Part shown: positions 42,959-50,966 of the stretch, one piece after another
Position numbering within the stretch: position 1 is the stretch's first letter
How the letters are laid out: every line of letters begins with the position of its first letter
Source: Marinobacter vinifirmus
GTDB lineage: Bacteria; Pseudomonadota; Gammaproteobacteria; Pseudomonadales; Oleiphilaceae
Direction of reading: 5' to 3'
Length of the DNA stretch: 64,000 nucleotides
Assembly: GCF_002258215.1 (NCBI RefSeq)
Contig: NZ_NEFY01000004.1
Location: 186,001-250,000, forward strand
Notes under the pieces: generated by a model
What the model was told of the DNA's origin: nothing
The model's database searches: none
What the model saw: only the letters and a program-made list of their open reading frames with translations
Position numbers and translations under genes: made by a program

Positions 42959-43072
42959 GAGTTGGTGCCAGAGGGCCCTTTCCAAAAATTTCGGAGGCCA
43001 TGGATGGCCGGAGAGAAGCGCACATGGATGTGCTTGTAGCGGTTTTTGGAAAGGGCCCTCTGGCACCAACTC
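42959..43072 (+). repeat. Long hairpin element, copy 2 (plus orientation)
   Basis: Arms 42959-42988 and 43043-43072 are perfectly complementary over 30 bp. The 54-nt loop holds GGCCATGGATGGCC (42996-43009) and GCACATGGATGTGC (43020-43033), each folding into a 5-bp stem with a TGGA loop. No target-site duplication flanks the element. Confidence 0.85.
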
Positions 43073-43145
43073 TTTCTCATAAGCATAAAGAACGCGAACA
43101 CCAAAATACAAAACGAACTCAAACGTAGAAACGGTGAGCACGAAC

Positions 43146-43967
43146 ATGACACAGAGAGTATTCATAACCGGCGGGGCCAGTGGCCTGGGCCGGGCGATTG
43201 CATTGCGGTTCGCCAAAGAAGGCGCGAAAGTCTGCATCGGGGACATCAACCCGGAACAGGGTGTAGCCGTTGAAGCGGAGCTGAACAACGCCGGTGGCGA
43301 AGGCTACTTTGTTGAATGTGATGTACGCCGCCTGAGCGACTTCGAGAAAGTCCGTGATGACCTGGTGCAGAAATGGGGTGGTGTGGACGTTGTCGTCAAC
43401 AACGCCGGCGTTGCCTCTGCAGGCTCCATTGAAGACACCACCATGGCAGACTGGGAGTGGATCCTCGACATCAACGTACTGGGCGTTGTGCGTGGCTGCA
43501 AAGCTTTCACGCCGCTGTTCAAGGAGCAGGGCTCCGGCGCGTTTGTGAATGTCGCCTCCATGGCCGGACTCATGCTTGCCCCCTTGATGAACAGCTACAA
43601 TGTGTCTAAAGCTGGCGTGATTGCCCTTTCGGAAACCCTCAGCCAGGAGCTTCGGGATGCCGGTATTCATGTCAGCTGCGTGTGCCCGGCGTTTTTCCAG
43701 ACCAATCTGACCAGCTCCATGCGCTCGGATATTCCCGGCATTCAACAGAACGTGAACAAGCTGATGAAGCGCTCCAGCATCACCGCCGAAGACGTGGCCG
43801 AGGATATCTTCCGCAGTGTGAAAGACAAAGACTTCTGGGTACTGCCCCACGCCAAGGAGCGCCGTATGTGGGTGCTCAAGCGCCATGCGCCCTGGGCGTT
43901 TGACTGGCTGATGCACCAGGAAACCAAGCGCTGGATGAGCAAGATGGGTGGCAAGGCGAAAGCCTGA
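43146..43967 (+). CDS. Short-chain dehydrogenase/reductase (first of cluster)
   Basis: 273 residues from the ATG at 43146 (GGTGAG upstream; an in-frame GTG lies at 43134). NAD(P) motif GGASGLGRAIA, NNAG at 85-88, and catalytic S138, Y151, K155 (SYNVSKAG). The C-terminal extension is basic (KERRMWVLKRHAPWAFDWLMHQETKRWMSK). It is probably an NAD(P)-dependent hydroxyacyl/alcohol oxidoreductase in lipid or hydroxy-acid metabolism. It is followed at 21 bp by the kinase gene. Confidence 0.9.
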   Translation: MTQRVFITGGASGLGRAIALRFAKEGAKVCIGDINPEQGVAVEAELNNAGGEGYFVECDVRRLSDFEKVRDDLVQKWGGVDVVVNNAGVASAGSIEDTTMADWEWILDINVLGVVRGCKAFTPLFKEQGSGAFVNVASMAGLMLAPLMNSYNVSKAGVIALSETLSQELRDAGIHVSCVCPAFFQTNLTSSMRSDIPGIQQNVNKLMKRSSITAEDVAEDIFRSVKDKDFWVLPHAKERRMWVLKRHAPWAFDWLMHQETKRWMSKMGGKAKA

Positions 43968-43988
43968 ACGGATGACAGGAGAGAATGA

Positions 43989-45053
43989 ATGACACAGATC
44001 GACCAGGCCGTAGACATCCGCGAGGGCGAAGAGCTGGATGTTGGCGCTGTTGACCGGTTTATGAAGCAGGCCATTCCGGGCCTGGAAGGCCAGCCGAGCA
44101 TCAAGCAGTACCCGGGTGGTGCGTCCAACCTGACCTATCAGGTGGATTACGGCGACCAGTCCTACGTGCTGCGCCGGCCGCCGTTCGGCAAGATTGCCAA
44201 GTCTGCCCACGACATGCTGCGGGAAGCTCGCGTGATGGAGGCCTTGAAGCCGGCGTATCCCTACGTGCCCAATATTGTCGCCATCTGCGACGATCACAGC
44301 GTTCTGGGCTGTGACTTCTACGTGATGGAACGGCTCAAGGGCATCATTCTGCGCCAGGATTTCCCCAAGGATTTCGAGCTGAGCGCTGAAGACACCCGCA
44401 AGCTGTGCCTGAACGTGATCGACAAGCTGGTAGACCTGCATACCGTGGATGCCAGGGCCGCAGGCCTGGACAAGCTGGGTAAGGGCGCCGGTTACGTGCA
44501 GCGGCAGATTGGCGGCTGGAGCGATCGGTTCCGGAAGGCTCGTACGGAAGACGTGGGTGACTTTGAAGAAGTGATGGCCTGGCTCAATGACAAGATGCCG
44601 GACGACATTGCCCAGGTGGTGATCCACAACGACTACCGTTTCGACAACGTGGTGCTTAACCCGGACAACCCGTTTGAAGTGATCGGCGTGCTGGACTGGG
44701 AAATGGCCACCATCGGCGACCCTCTGATGGATCTGGGCAACAGCCTGGCCTACTGGATTGAAGCGGACGACGAAGGCCCGTTCCAGATGCTTCGGCGCCA
44801 GCCCACCCACCGCCCGGGCATGCTGACCCGGAAGGAAGTGGTGGACTACTACATGGAGAAATCTGGCTTTCGAGCCGATAACTTCGATTTCTACGAAATC
44901 TATGGCCTGTTCCGGCTGGCGGTGATCATCCAGCAGATCTATTACCGCTTCTACCACGGCCAGACTAAAGACAAGCGCTTTGCCGCCTTTGGCCATGCCG
45001 CCAACTATCTGGAGAAGCGCTGCCAGCGGCTGATCAGTGAGAGCAGCCTGTAA
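43989..45053 (+). CDS. APH-family phosphotransferase (ACAD10/11 kinase-like)
   Basis: 354 residues. The aminoglycoside-phosphotransferase/choline-kinase fold has YPGGASNLTYQV (nucleotide loop), catalytic HNDYRFDN (D215, N220) and metal-binding LDWEMATIGDPLMDLG (D236). This signature is that of the kinase domain fused to ACAD10/ACAD11 in animals and of LvaA-like enzymes, rather than drug resistance. It probably phosphorylates a hydroxyacyl-CoA. The ATG at 43989 has GGAG. The stop overlaps the next gene (TAATG). Confidence 0.88.
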   Translation: MTQIDQAVDIREGEELDVGAVDRFMKQAIPGLEGQPSIKQYPGGASNLTYQVDYGDQSYVLRRPPFGKIAKSAHDMLREARVMEALKPAYPYVPNIVAICDDHSVLGCDFYVMERLKGIILRQDFPKDFELSAEDTRKLCLNVIDKLVDLHTVDARAAGLDKLGKGAGYVQRQIGGWSDRFRKARTEDVGDFEEVMAWLNDKMPDDIAQVVIHNDYRFDNVVLNPDNPFEVIGVLDWEMATIGDPLMDLGNSLAYWIEADDEGPFQMLRRQPTHRPGMLTRKEVVDYYMEKSGFRADNFDFYEIYGLFRLAVIIQQIYYRFYHGQTKDKRFAAFGHAANYLEKRCQRLISESSL

Positions 45054-45742
45054 TGGCCACCATCTATCTGGTACGCCATGGCCAGGCCAGTTTTGGCAAG
45101 GAAAACTACGATCAGTTGTCTCCCCGCGGCTGGGAGCAGGGCAAGATTCTGGGCCGCTGGCTGGCGGACAAGGTAGAACCCGGCGCCATTTTTGGCGGTA
45201 ACCTGCAGCGGCATCGCGAAACCGTAGAGGCCATCGCCACCGGCTATGGCACGGCCTTGCCGGGCATGCAGGTGCTCGAAGGCCTGAACGAATTCGATCA
45301 CCTGCAAGTGGTGGAGCGCCTGCGCCCGGAGTGGGCGGATAAACAGGTAATGGCGCGGGACCTGGCCAGCTTTCCCAAGCCAGCCAAAGCCTTCCAGCAA
45401 GCGTTCGAGAAAGCCGTGGCCCGCTGGGTCAGTGGCGATTACGACCACGAATACACCGAAACCTGGATCGGTTTCCGGCAGCGGGTCGGCGCAGCGCTGG
45501 ATGAGTTGATCGAGCTGGCCGGTGGCGCTGATGTGATCGTGTCCACCTCCGGCGGCCCCATTGCAGTGATTGCCCAGCATCTGCTGGAACTCTCAGACCG
45601 CAAGGCGCTGGAGATGAACAACGTGATCGCCAATACCAGCGTGTCCCGCATCCTATATTCCGGTCCCCGGCGCAGCCTGGCCGTGTTCAACAACTATAGC
45701 CACCTGGAAGCGGAGAACCCTTCCCTGGTGACATACCGATAA
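45053..45742 (+). CDS. Histidine phosphatase (phosphoglycerate-mutase-like)
   Basis: 229 residues. The RHG motif YLVRHGQAS carries the phospho-accepting H9, and the family's conserved late region is TSGGPIAVIAQHLL. The usual second histidine is replaced in this stretch (STSGGP, where SHGG is common). It may dephosphorylate a metabolite of the adjacent kinase, but that is inference. It is coupled to the kinase gene by one-base overlap. Confidence 0.85.
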   Translation: MATIYLVRHGQASFGKENYDQLSPRGWEQGKILGRWLADKVEPGAIFGGNLQRHRETVEAIATGYGTALPGMQVLEGLNEFDHLQVVERLRPEWADKQVMARDLASFPKPAKAFQQAFEKAVARWVSGDYDHEYTETWIGFRQRVGAALDELIELAGGADVIVSTSGGPIAVIAQHLLELSDRKALEMNNVIANTSVSRILYSGPRRSLAVFNNYSHLEAENPSLVTYR

Positions 45743-45772
45743 TTCTTTACCCGAAAACCAAGAGGGAACCCC

Positions 45773-46543
45773 ATGAGCAACCTGAACCTGTTTGATCTGA
45801 GCGGCAAAGTCGCCCTGGTAACCGGTGCCAGCCGTGGCATTGGCGAGAGCATTGCCCGCACACTGGCCCATTACGGCGCCCACGTGATTGTCAGCAGCCG
45901 CAAGATTGACGGTTGCGAAGCCGTGGCCAGCAGCATCAGGGAAGACGGCGGCAGCGCTGAAGCCTTCGCCTGCCACATCGGTGAGATGGACCAGATTGAA
46001 GCGGTGTGGGAGCACATTGCCAACGAGCACGGCAAGGTGGATATCCTGGTGAACAACGCTGCTGCCAACCCGTACTTTGGGCCGGTGGAAGATACCGATT
46101 TAGGTGCCTTCAACAAAACCGTGGACGTGAACATCCGTGGCTACTTCTTCATGTGTGCCCGTGGCGCCCAGCTGATGAAGAAAAACGGCGGCGGCTCCAT
46201 TGTGAACGTGGCGTCTGTTAACGGCGTGAACCCCGGCCACTTCCAGGGGATCTACTCGGTAACCAAGGCGGCGGTGATTTCCATGACCAAGTCCTTCGCC
46301 ATGGAACTGGGCCAGCAGAACGTGCGGGTGAATGCCCTGCTGCCGGGCCTGACCGACACCAAGTTCGCCAGCGCGCTGACCACCAACGAGGCCATCAAGA
46401 AACAGGCCATGGCCCACATTCCAATGAAGCGTGTGGCGGATCCGGACGAAATGGCCGGCACTGTGCTGTACCTGGTGTCCAATGCGTCCAGTTACACCAC
46501 CGGCGCCTGCATTAACGCGGACGGTGGTTACCTGACCGTTTAA
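45773..46543 (+). CDS. Short-chain dehydrogenase/reductase (second of cluster)
   Basis: 256 residues of classical SDR. TGASRGIGESIA is the cofactor motif, NNAAANP replaces the usual NNAG, and the catalytic set is S148, Y161, K165. The end, TGACINADGGYLTV, is typical. The ribosome site is AGAGGGAA. It is probably a 3-hydroxyacyl or related dehydrogenase. It is the last gene of the unit; a strong terminator follows. Confidence 0.92.
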   Translation: MSNLNLFDLSGKVALVTGASRGIGESIARTLAHYGAHVIVSSRKIDGCEAVASSIREDGGSAEAFACHIGEMDQIEAVWEHIANEHGKVDILVNNAAANPYFGPVEDTDLGAFNKTVDVNIRGYFFMCARGAQLMKKNGGGSIVNVASVNGVNPGHFQGIYSVTKAAVISMTKSFAMELGQQNVRVNALLPGLTDTKFASALTTNEAIKKQAMAHIPMKRVADPDEMAGTVLYLVSNASSYTTGACINADGGYLTV

Positions 46544-46561
46544 CGATTGCAGCGTGCCTAA

Positions 46562-46602
46562 ACAAAAAGCCCGGATGACGAAAAATCATCCGGGCTTTTT
46601 GT
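46562..46602. terminator. Bidirectional terminator after the ACAD/SDR/kinase unit
   Basis: ACAAAAAGCCCGGATGA (46562-46578) pairs with TCATCCGGGCTTTTTGT (46586-46602). It has A/T tracts at both sides and serves both this unit and the convergent lipoprotein gene. Confidence 0.93.
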
Positions 46603-46618
46603 TTGGCTGAATGAAGAC

Positions 46619-47485
46619 TCAGCTACAAGTGAGGGTGGTGAAGTCGCCGTTCAATTCGCCGGCCTTGGCCAGTAGATGTTCCTGGTGCCGGCTGCTGCCT
46701 GCCTGCAGCAGGTTATGCATCAGCTCTGCCATGGCTTGCTGGCTCTCATCCAGCATTGCCTGGTACTCAGGCCCCCGGGCTGCCTCCGAGTTTACCACCA
46801 GCTCCCGGATATTGGCGCTGAAGCCGGGCTGATTCCGGTTTTCCAGCGTGGCCAGAAGGGCTTTTTGCCAGTTCTCCCGACCTTGCAGCCAGATTTCGGT
46901 TTGCCGGCCCCGGTCGGCAGACCAGGCCTCAACCAACGCCTGCTGCTGCGAATTCAGTGAACCCAGCCAGTGTTCCAGCCGCTCGCTGGTTCTTTCCGCT
47001 CGGGCCCTGGCTGTTTCCTGCTCGGTGCCAGCCAGCATTTCGTCTTCCAGTTCCCGCTGATCACGGGCCATGTTCCGGGCCAGCTCCTGAACCTGGTCAT
47101 CTGACAGGGTTTTCAGCAGGTTGACTGCGACCGGCACGGCCCTGTCGAGCAGGTCCGGGATAAAGGCAGTGAGCTGCTGGCGGTGGTAGTGAATAGTATC
47201 GACATCGGGCGTACCAAGGGCCAGGTCGGCTTCCAGTTCATCCAGCCAGAGGGTGTAGCGGGGAAGCTCCGCGGAGCAGTGCCACTGACGAAGAGTATCA
47301 AGGTCCCGGTTCAGGGTGGCTTTTTGTTCACCGGTCAGGTCGACGTAGTCTTCCACCCACCAGACCACACCCCAGTCGGCATAACGGTAGGCCAGTTTGG
47401 TTGAGCTGCACCCGGCAAGTATCAGCATCAGGACTGCGAGGCCGAGGAAGCCAGGGCGTTTGCTGAGCCTTCGATGATCCATCAT
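46619..47485 (-). CDS. DUF6279-type lipoprotein
   Basis: 288 residues from the ATG at 47485 (GAGAG upstream; the frame extends to 47542). Signal peptide PGFLGLAVLMLILAGC ends in a lipobox. The mature part begins SSTKLAYRYADWGVVWWVEDYVDLT and is otherwise helical and acidic. The YRYADW/VDLT pattern matches lipoproteins I know as DUF6279. Function unknown. Confidence 0.8.
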   Translation of the reverse strand: MMDHRRLSKRPGFLGLAVLMLILAGCSSTKLAYRYADWGVVWWVEDYVDLTGEQKATLNRDLDTLRQWHCSAELPRYTLWLDELEADLALGTPDVDTIHYHRQQLTAFIPDLLDRAVPVAVNLLKTLSDDQVQELARNMARDQRELEDEMLAGTEQETARARAERTSERLEHWLGSLNSQQQALVEAWSADRGRQTEIWLQGRENWQKALLATLENRNQPGFSANIRELVVNSEAARGPEYQAMLDESQQAMAELMHNLLQAGSSRHQEHLLAKAGELNGDFTTLTCS

Positions 47486-47613
47486 GAAAGTCTCTCGGTA
47501 ATAAGCCGTATGGAAAAATGTTGCATGCTTACTAAGATGCAAGCCTTACCTATACAATACGCCATCGCCGGCGGAACAGATGCCGGCAGACCCGATGGAA
47601 TCCTGGAGTTGGA

Positions 47614-47862
47614 ATGTCAAAGTTTACTGTAGCCCGTGCGCGCCAGTTTATCTTCTCGCTTTATATGTCCTGCATCATGTCGCTGATGATCTCCGGCATT
47701 ATTACGCTGATCAACACAGGGATGGCGGACGGGTTCTTGTCCCGGTGGATCGGCGCCTGGCTGGTGGCCTGGGCGATCGCTTTTCCGTTGGTGATTTTTA
47801 TTGCGCCGCTGGCGGGCAAGATGGCGGATGCCACCGTTGCGAGGCTATCAGGCCCGAAATAA
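47614..47862 (+). CDS. DUF2798 small membrane protein
   Basis: 82 residues with two transmembrane segments (about 10-32 and 47-68), the pattern of DUF2798 (SCIMSLMISGIITLINTG, RWIGAWLVAWAIAFPLVIF). Function unknown. GGAG precedes the ATG. Its stop lies inside the terminator-like hairpin shared with dacB. Confidence 0.82.
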   Translation: MSKFTVARARQFIFSLYMSCIMSLMISGIITLINTGMADGFLSRWIGAWLVAWAIAFPLVIFIAPLAGKMADATVARLSGPK

Positions 47863-47873
47863 TTTTCGGGCCT
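47850..47873. terminator. Shared hairpin spanning the ends of DUF2798 gene and dacB
   Basis: AGGCCCGAAA (47850-47859) pairs perfectly with TTTCGGGCCT (47864-47873). The loop TAAT contains the DUF2798 stop, and the right arm runs into the dacB stop. T-tracts are short, so termination strength is uncertain. Confidence 0.6.
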
Positions 47874-49437
47874 ATTGAATAGAGGTACTGGCGGAATCTG
47901 CCCGGGACACGGCGGTACCGGTAGGCGGCCGGTAGTGCAGGGAGTGCAGAACCCGGTCGAGTACGGCCCGGCCGTTCCAGGCCGGGGAATTATTGACCAT
48001 ACCAACGATTGCCCAGGTGGTGTTGTTCTCATCGCGGGCAAAGCCTGCAATGGAGCGCACGTCTGCCAGGGTACCGGTTTTGATGCGCCCTTCACCATCC
48101 ATTCCCGTGTTGCGTAACCGCCTGGCCATGGTTCCGTCCATGGCAATGATCGGTAGCGAGGCCATCAGGTCAGAGGCGTACCGGCTTTCCCAGGCATGCT
48201 GCAGAATTCGGGCACCCTGCCGGGCGGTGATGCGGCCATGGCGGGTCAGGCCGGAGCCGTTGTCGATCACCATGCCAGCGGTGTTGATGCCTTTCTGCTC
48301 GAGCCAGTCATAAATGGCCCGGATACCGGCTACCCGGTCATCGTTGTCCGAGTCTTGCCGCACTTCTGCGCCAATGGCCAGAAGCATCTGCCGGGCCATT
48401 ACGTTGCTGCTCCACTTGTTGATGTCCCGCACCATGGTTACCAGGTCGGGCGAGGTGGTTCGCATGACCAGCCGCAGGTCTTCCGGAGCTTGTTCAAAAC
48501 GATCGCCGCCGCTCACGATAATGCCCATTTCTGACAGTACCGTGCGAATGGTCGAGGCCGCGTAGTGATCATGGGGTAGCAGTGACATATAGGTAGTGGT
48601 GCGGCAACCCTGAGGCAGCTCGCCGGTCACCTGCACGGTCACCCGCTGGTCGTCATGAAACACCGGTTGCCATTTGAAGTCCCGACGGGATGGGCAGGGG
48701 CCCTCCGGCACGGCGGTTACCCGGTTGTCGATGGTGACTTCGCCAAGGTTGGGGGTGGTCCAGGCCTGGGTGCCACGTTCGTCTGCCCGTACCTGGAAAT
48801 GCAGCAGGTTCAGGTTGGTGAGGTAGGCCGAGGGCTCCACCAGGAAAGGCGCGTACGGGTTATTGCCATTATCTTCAAAATGCGGGAAGCCACCATCAAC
48901 CCGGAAATAACTGCCGTCCAGCACCAGATCGCCGCTGATGCGGTTTATTCCCATGTCTTTGAGTTCCCTGAGCGTGCCCCACAGCCGCTCCAGGGTCAGC
49001 TTCGGGTCGCCGCCGAAGCGTACATAGAGGTTACCTTCCAGGGTATCGCCTACCATCTGGCCGTCGGCCAGAAAATCGGTATTCCAGTGGTGATTCGGGC
49101 CAAGCAGTTCCAGTGCAGCGTAGGTGGTTACCAGCTTCATGATAGAGCCGGGGTTCATCAGCTGGTCAGCGTTTACATACTGGTCGATGCCCGGGCCGTT
49201 CAGGGGCACGGCGGCAACGCTCAGGCCTTGCTCGTTGTTCAGGGATTTGGAGGCGTAGTCACGGATCTCGGAAGCCCACAGCCCGGAACTGGAGAAGCTT
49301 CTGGCCGCCTCCTCCTGGCTTTGGGCCAGTGCCGGCGCGCTGAGTGAGAAGGCTGTAGCCGCAGCAATCAACAGACGGCTGGATTTTGAAAATCTCCAGA
49401 GTGAGCATGCACTCACCCTTGAACCTTGCAGTCGCAT
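47872..49437 (-). CDS. dacB: D-alanyl-D-alanine carboxypeptidase/endopeptidase PBP4
   Basis: 521 residues, peptidase family S13. A Sec signal peptide (RLLIAAATAFSLSAPALA) leads to the periplasm. The serine-lysine box is NPGSIMKLVTTY, the SxN box is SSN in DINKWSSNVMARQ, and the third box is KTG in GRIKTGTLADVRS. It trims or cleaves peptidoglycan cross-links. Confidence 0.93.
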   Translation of the reverse strand: MRLQGSRVSACSLWRFSKSSRLLIAAATAFSLSAPALAQSQEEAARSFSSSGLWASEIRDYASKSLNNEQGLSVAAVPLNGPGIDQYVNADQLMNPGSIMKLVTTYAALELLGPNHHWNTDFLADGQMVGDTLEGNLYVRFGGDPKLTLERLWGTLRELKDMGINRISGDLVLDGSYFRVDGGFPHFEDNGNNPYAPFLVEPSAYLTNLNLLHFQVRADERGTQAWTTPNLGEVTIDNRVTAVPEGPCPSRRDFKWQPVFHDDQRVTVQVTGELPQGCRTTTYMSLLPHDHYAASTIRTVLSEMGIIVSGGDRFEQAPEDLRLVMRTTSPDLVTMVRDINKWSSNVMARQMLLAIGAEVRQDSDNDDRVAGIRAIYDWLEQKGINTAGMVIDNGSGLTRHGRITARQGARILQHAWESRYASDLMASLPIIAMDGTMARRLRNTGMDGEGRIKTGTLADVRSIAGFARDENNTTWAIVGMVNNSPAWNGRAVLDRVLHSLHYRPPTGTAVSRADSASTSIQ

Positions 49438-49690
49438 GGCCTGAGTCCCTTGTTAGCTTCTTTTCCTACCATAGCCCATCTTACGGGTTTGTACTATGCA
49501 AAAAAGTGATACATGACGTTAAAAAATGACAGTAGCCACGTTGTTTCTATTGAGGTTTTGTTTCGATTTTCTGCTGGGCTTTGTGAATCAGTGAGTTACT
49601 GTGACCCTGGGTTTGTGGCCCTGCAGCCAATGGTGTGTGCAAAATATGTGGGACAATGCCTGAAACACTCAACAATAAAGGGAACTCTCC

Positions 49691-50461
49691 ATGTTTCGAG
49701 CCCTGAAGCATCAAATTAACGTGCTGGAATCTGTGGCCACCTCTTCGTTCTCGGCCTGGCGCGGGTGTCTTGTGGTCAAGGCCGTGCCGCAACCGGAAAA
49801 GCCGCTGATTCTCTTTGACATTGAAGCCTGCCCGTTCTGCCGCAAGGTGAGGGAAGCGTTGACTGCCCTGCACCTGGATGCAGAGATTCGCCCATGCCCG
49901 AAAGGGGGCCGGATTTTCCGGGCGGAAGCCGAGGCCATCGGCGGCAAAAAGCAGTTTCCCCTGCTGGTCGATCAGAACACCGGTGAAACCCTGTATGAGT
50001 CAGACGCGATCGTGGAGTACCTGTTCCGCCAGTACGCCAATCGTCCTGTGCCGGGATATTACAAAGGTAAATCCTGGCAAACGGCCCTGGGTGCGGCTGG
50101 CTCTGCCGCCAGTGAGTTGAGGGGCATGCGGGCGAGGCCTGCCAAACGCCCGGCCCAGACGCTGCATTTGTGGAGTTTTGAGGGCAGTCCCTTCTCCCGT
50201 TTGGTTCGAGAACGCCTGTGCGAATTCGAAATTCCCTACACTCTGCATAACCTGGGCAAAGAGCATTGGACCGAAATCGGCCCGGCGGTTCAGCGCATCA
50301 AGCCCGGCCCCTATGAGCCCGAGGCTGGCGGCAAGCGTGATGCGTTCTTTCAGGCGCACGGTCGGGTACAGGTGCCGTACCTGGAAGACCCCAACACCGG
50401 CCAGAAGCTGTTTGAATCTGCCCGTATCCTGGCCTACCTGGAAAAAGAATACGCCATGTGA
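49691..50461 (+). CDS. Protein with two tandem GST N-terminal (thioredoxin-fold) domains
   Basis: 256 residues. Domain 1 (about 38-120) has the redox-type CPFC (47-50) and cis-Pro FPLL (about 90). Domain 2 (about 157-255) has the same layout with SPFS (166-169) and VPYLEDPNTG. No all-helical GST C-terminal domain is present, so this is not a classical glutathione transferase. The first domain may act like a glutaredoxin, while the second lacks the cysteine. Function unknown. Confidence 0.82.
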   Translation: MFRALKHQINVLESVATSSFSAWRGCLVVKAVPQPEKPLILFDIEACPFCRKVREALTALHLDAEIRPCPKGGRIFRAEAEAIGGKKQFPLLVDQNTGETLYESDAIVEYLFRQYANRPVPGYYKGKSWQTALGAAGSAASELRGMRARPAKRPAQTLHLWSFEGSPFSRLVRERLCEFEIPYTLHNLGKEHWTEIGPAVQRIKPGPYEPEAGGKRDAFFQAHGRVQVPYLEDPNTGQKLFESARILAYLEKEYAM

Positions 50462-50548
50462 CGCGCAGGCTGCTCCGGGTATGGCAATCGTGCCCGGAGC
50501 AGGTATCATCGGCGCCGGTAACCTGACAGCCGATTCCGGGAGAGTGCG

Positions 50549-50962
50549 ATGTATACGGGCCAGTGTTTGTGTGGCGAGATCAAGTTTGAATACGATGGCC
50601 CGCTTGGCCCCATCGCGTTGTGCCATTGCAGCCAGTGTCGCCGTGCCCACGGCAGTGCCTTTTCGGCCAGTGCGCCGGTTCAGAAAGTGCGTTTTCACTT
50701 TACCCGGGGCGAAGACAAAGTGACCGAATTCGAGTCTCGTCCAGGCAAGTACCGGGCCTTCTGCAGCTGCTGTGGCAGCCAGTTATACAGCCGGGTAGAC
50801 GCCATTCCCGGTATTCTGCGTTTGCGCATCGGCGTGCTTGACGAACCGGTCGGCAAGAAAGCGGCCCAGCATGTTTATGTGGGTTCGAAGTCTGACTGGT
50901 TCGATATTACCGATGATCTTCCGCAGTTCGAGAAAACCGAAAGAACCAACGATCCGCACTGA
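50549..50962 (+). CDS. GFA-family zinc protein
   Basis: 137 residues with the zinc cysteines of the Gfa/CENP-V fold: CLCG (7-10 region), CHCSQCRRAHGSAF and CSCCGSQLYSR. Relatives bind glutathione-formaldehyde adducts, but most have unknown substrates. It lies 87 bp after the tandem-GST gene and could share a glutathione-related role. Confidence 0.87.
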   Translation: MYTGQCLCGEIKFEYDGPLGPIALCHCSQCRRAHGSAFSASAPVQKVRFHFTRGEDKVTEFESRPGKYRAFCSCCGSQLYSRVDAIPGILRLRIGVLDEPVGKKAAQHVYVGSKSDWFDITDDLPQFEKTERTNDPH

Positions 50963-50966
50963 CCGT

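Larger units (their letters stand above)
42672..43145. other. Repeat-filled intergenic region
   Basis: 474 bp without a credible gene. It holds two inverted copies of a long hairpin element (listed separately), a small GGGAGG-GA-CCTCCC palindrome near 42846-42859 and CATACT-N4-AGTATG at 42942-42957. Open frames across it are by-products of the hairpins. The 70 bp before the SDR gene are A-rich and probably hold its promoter or leader. Confidence 0.75.

Noticed and set aside
41367..43025. 552-residue minus-strand frame across acyl-CoA dehydrogenase and the repeats
   Set aside because: Antisense to a well-supported gene, and its N-terminal part is translation of the hairpin element.
42720..43072. 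Insertion sequence or MITE with long terminal repeats
   Set aside because: The arms differ between the two copies while the centre is conserved, and no target duplication or transposase is present.
42581..43288. Several open frames of 65-235 residues inside the repeat region
   Set aside because: They arise from the inverted arms and loops of the element; the translations share only the repeat and have no start signals.
43989..45053. Aminoglycoside resistance gene
   Set aside because: The APH fold here has the ACAD10/11-type signature and sits in a catabolic cluster, so drug phosphorylation is unlikely.
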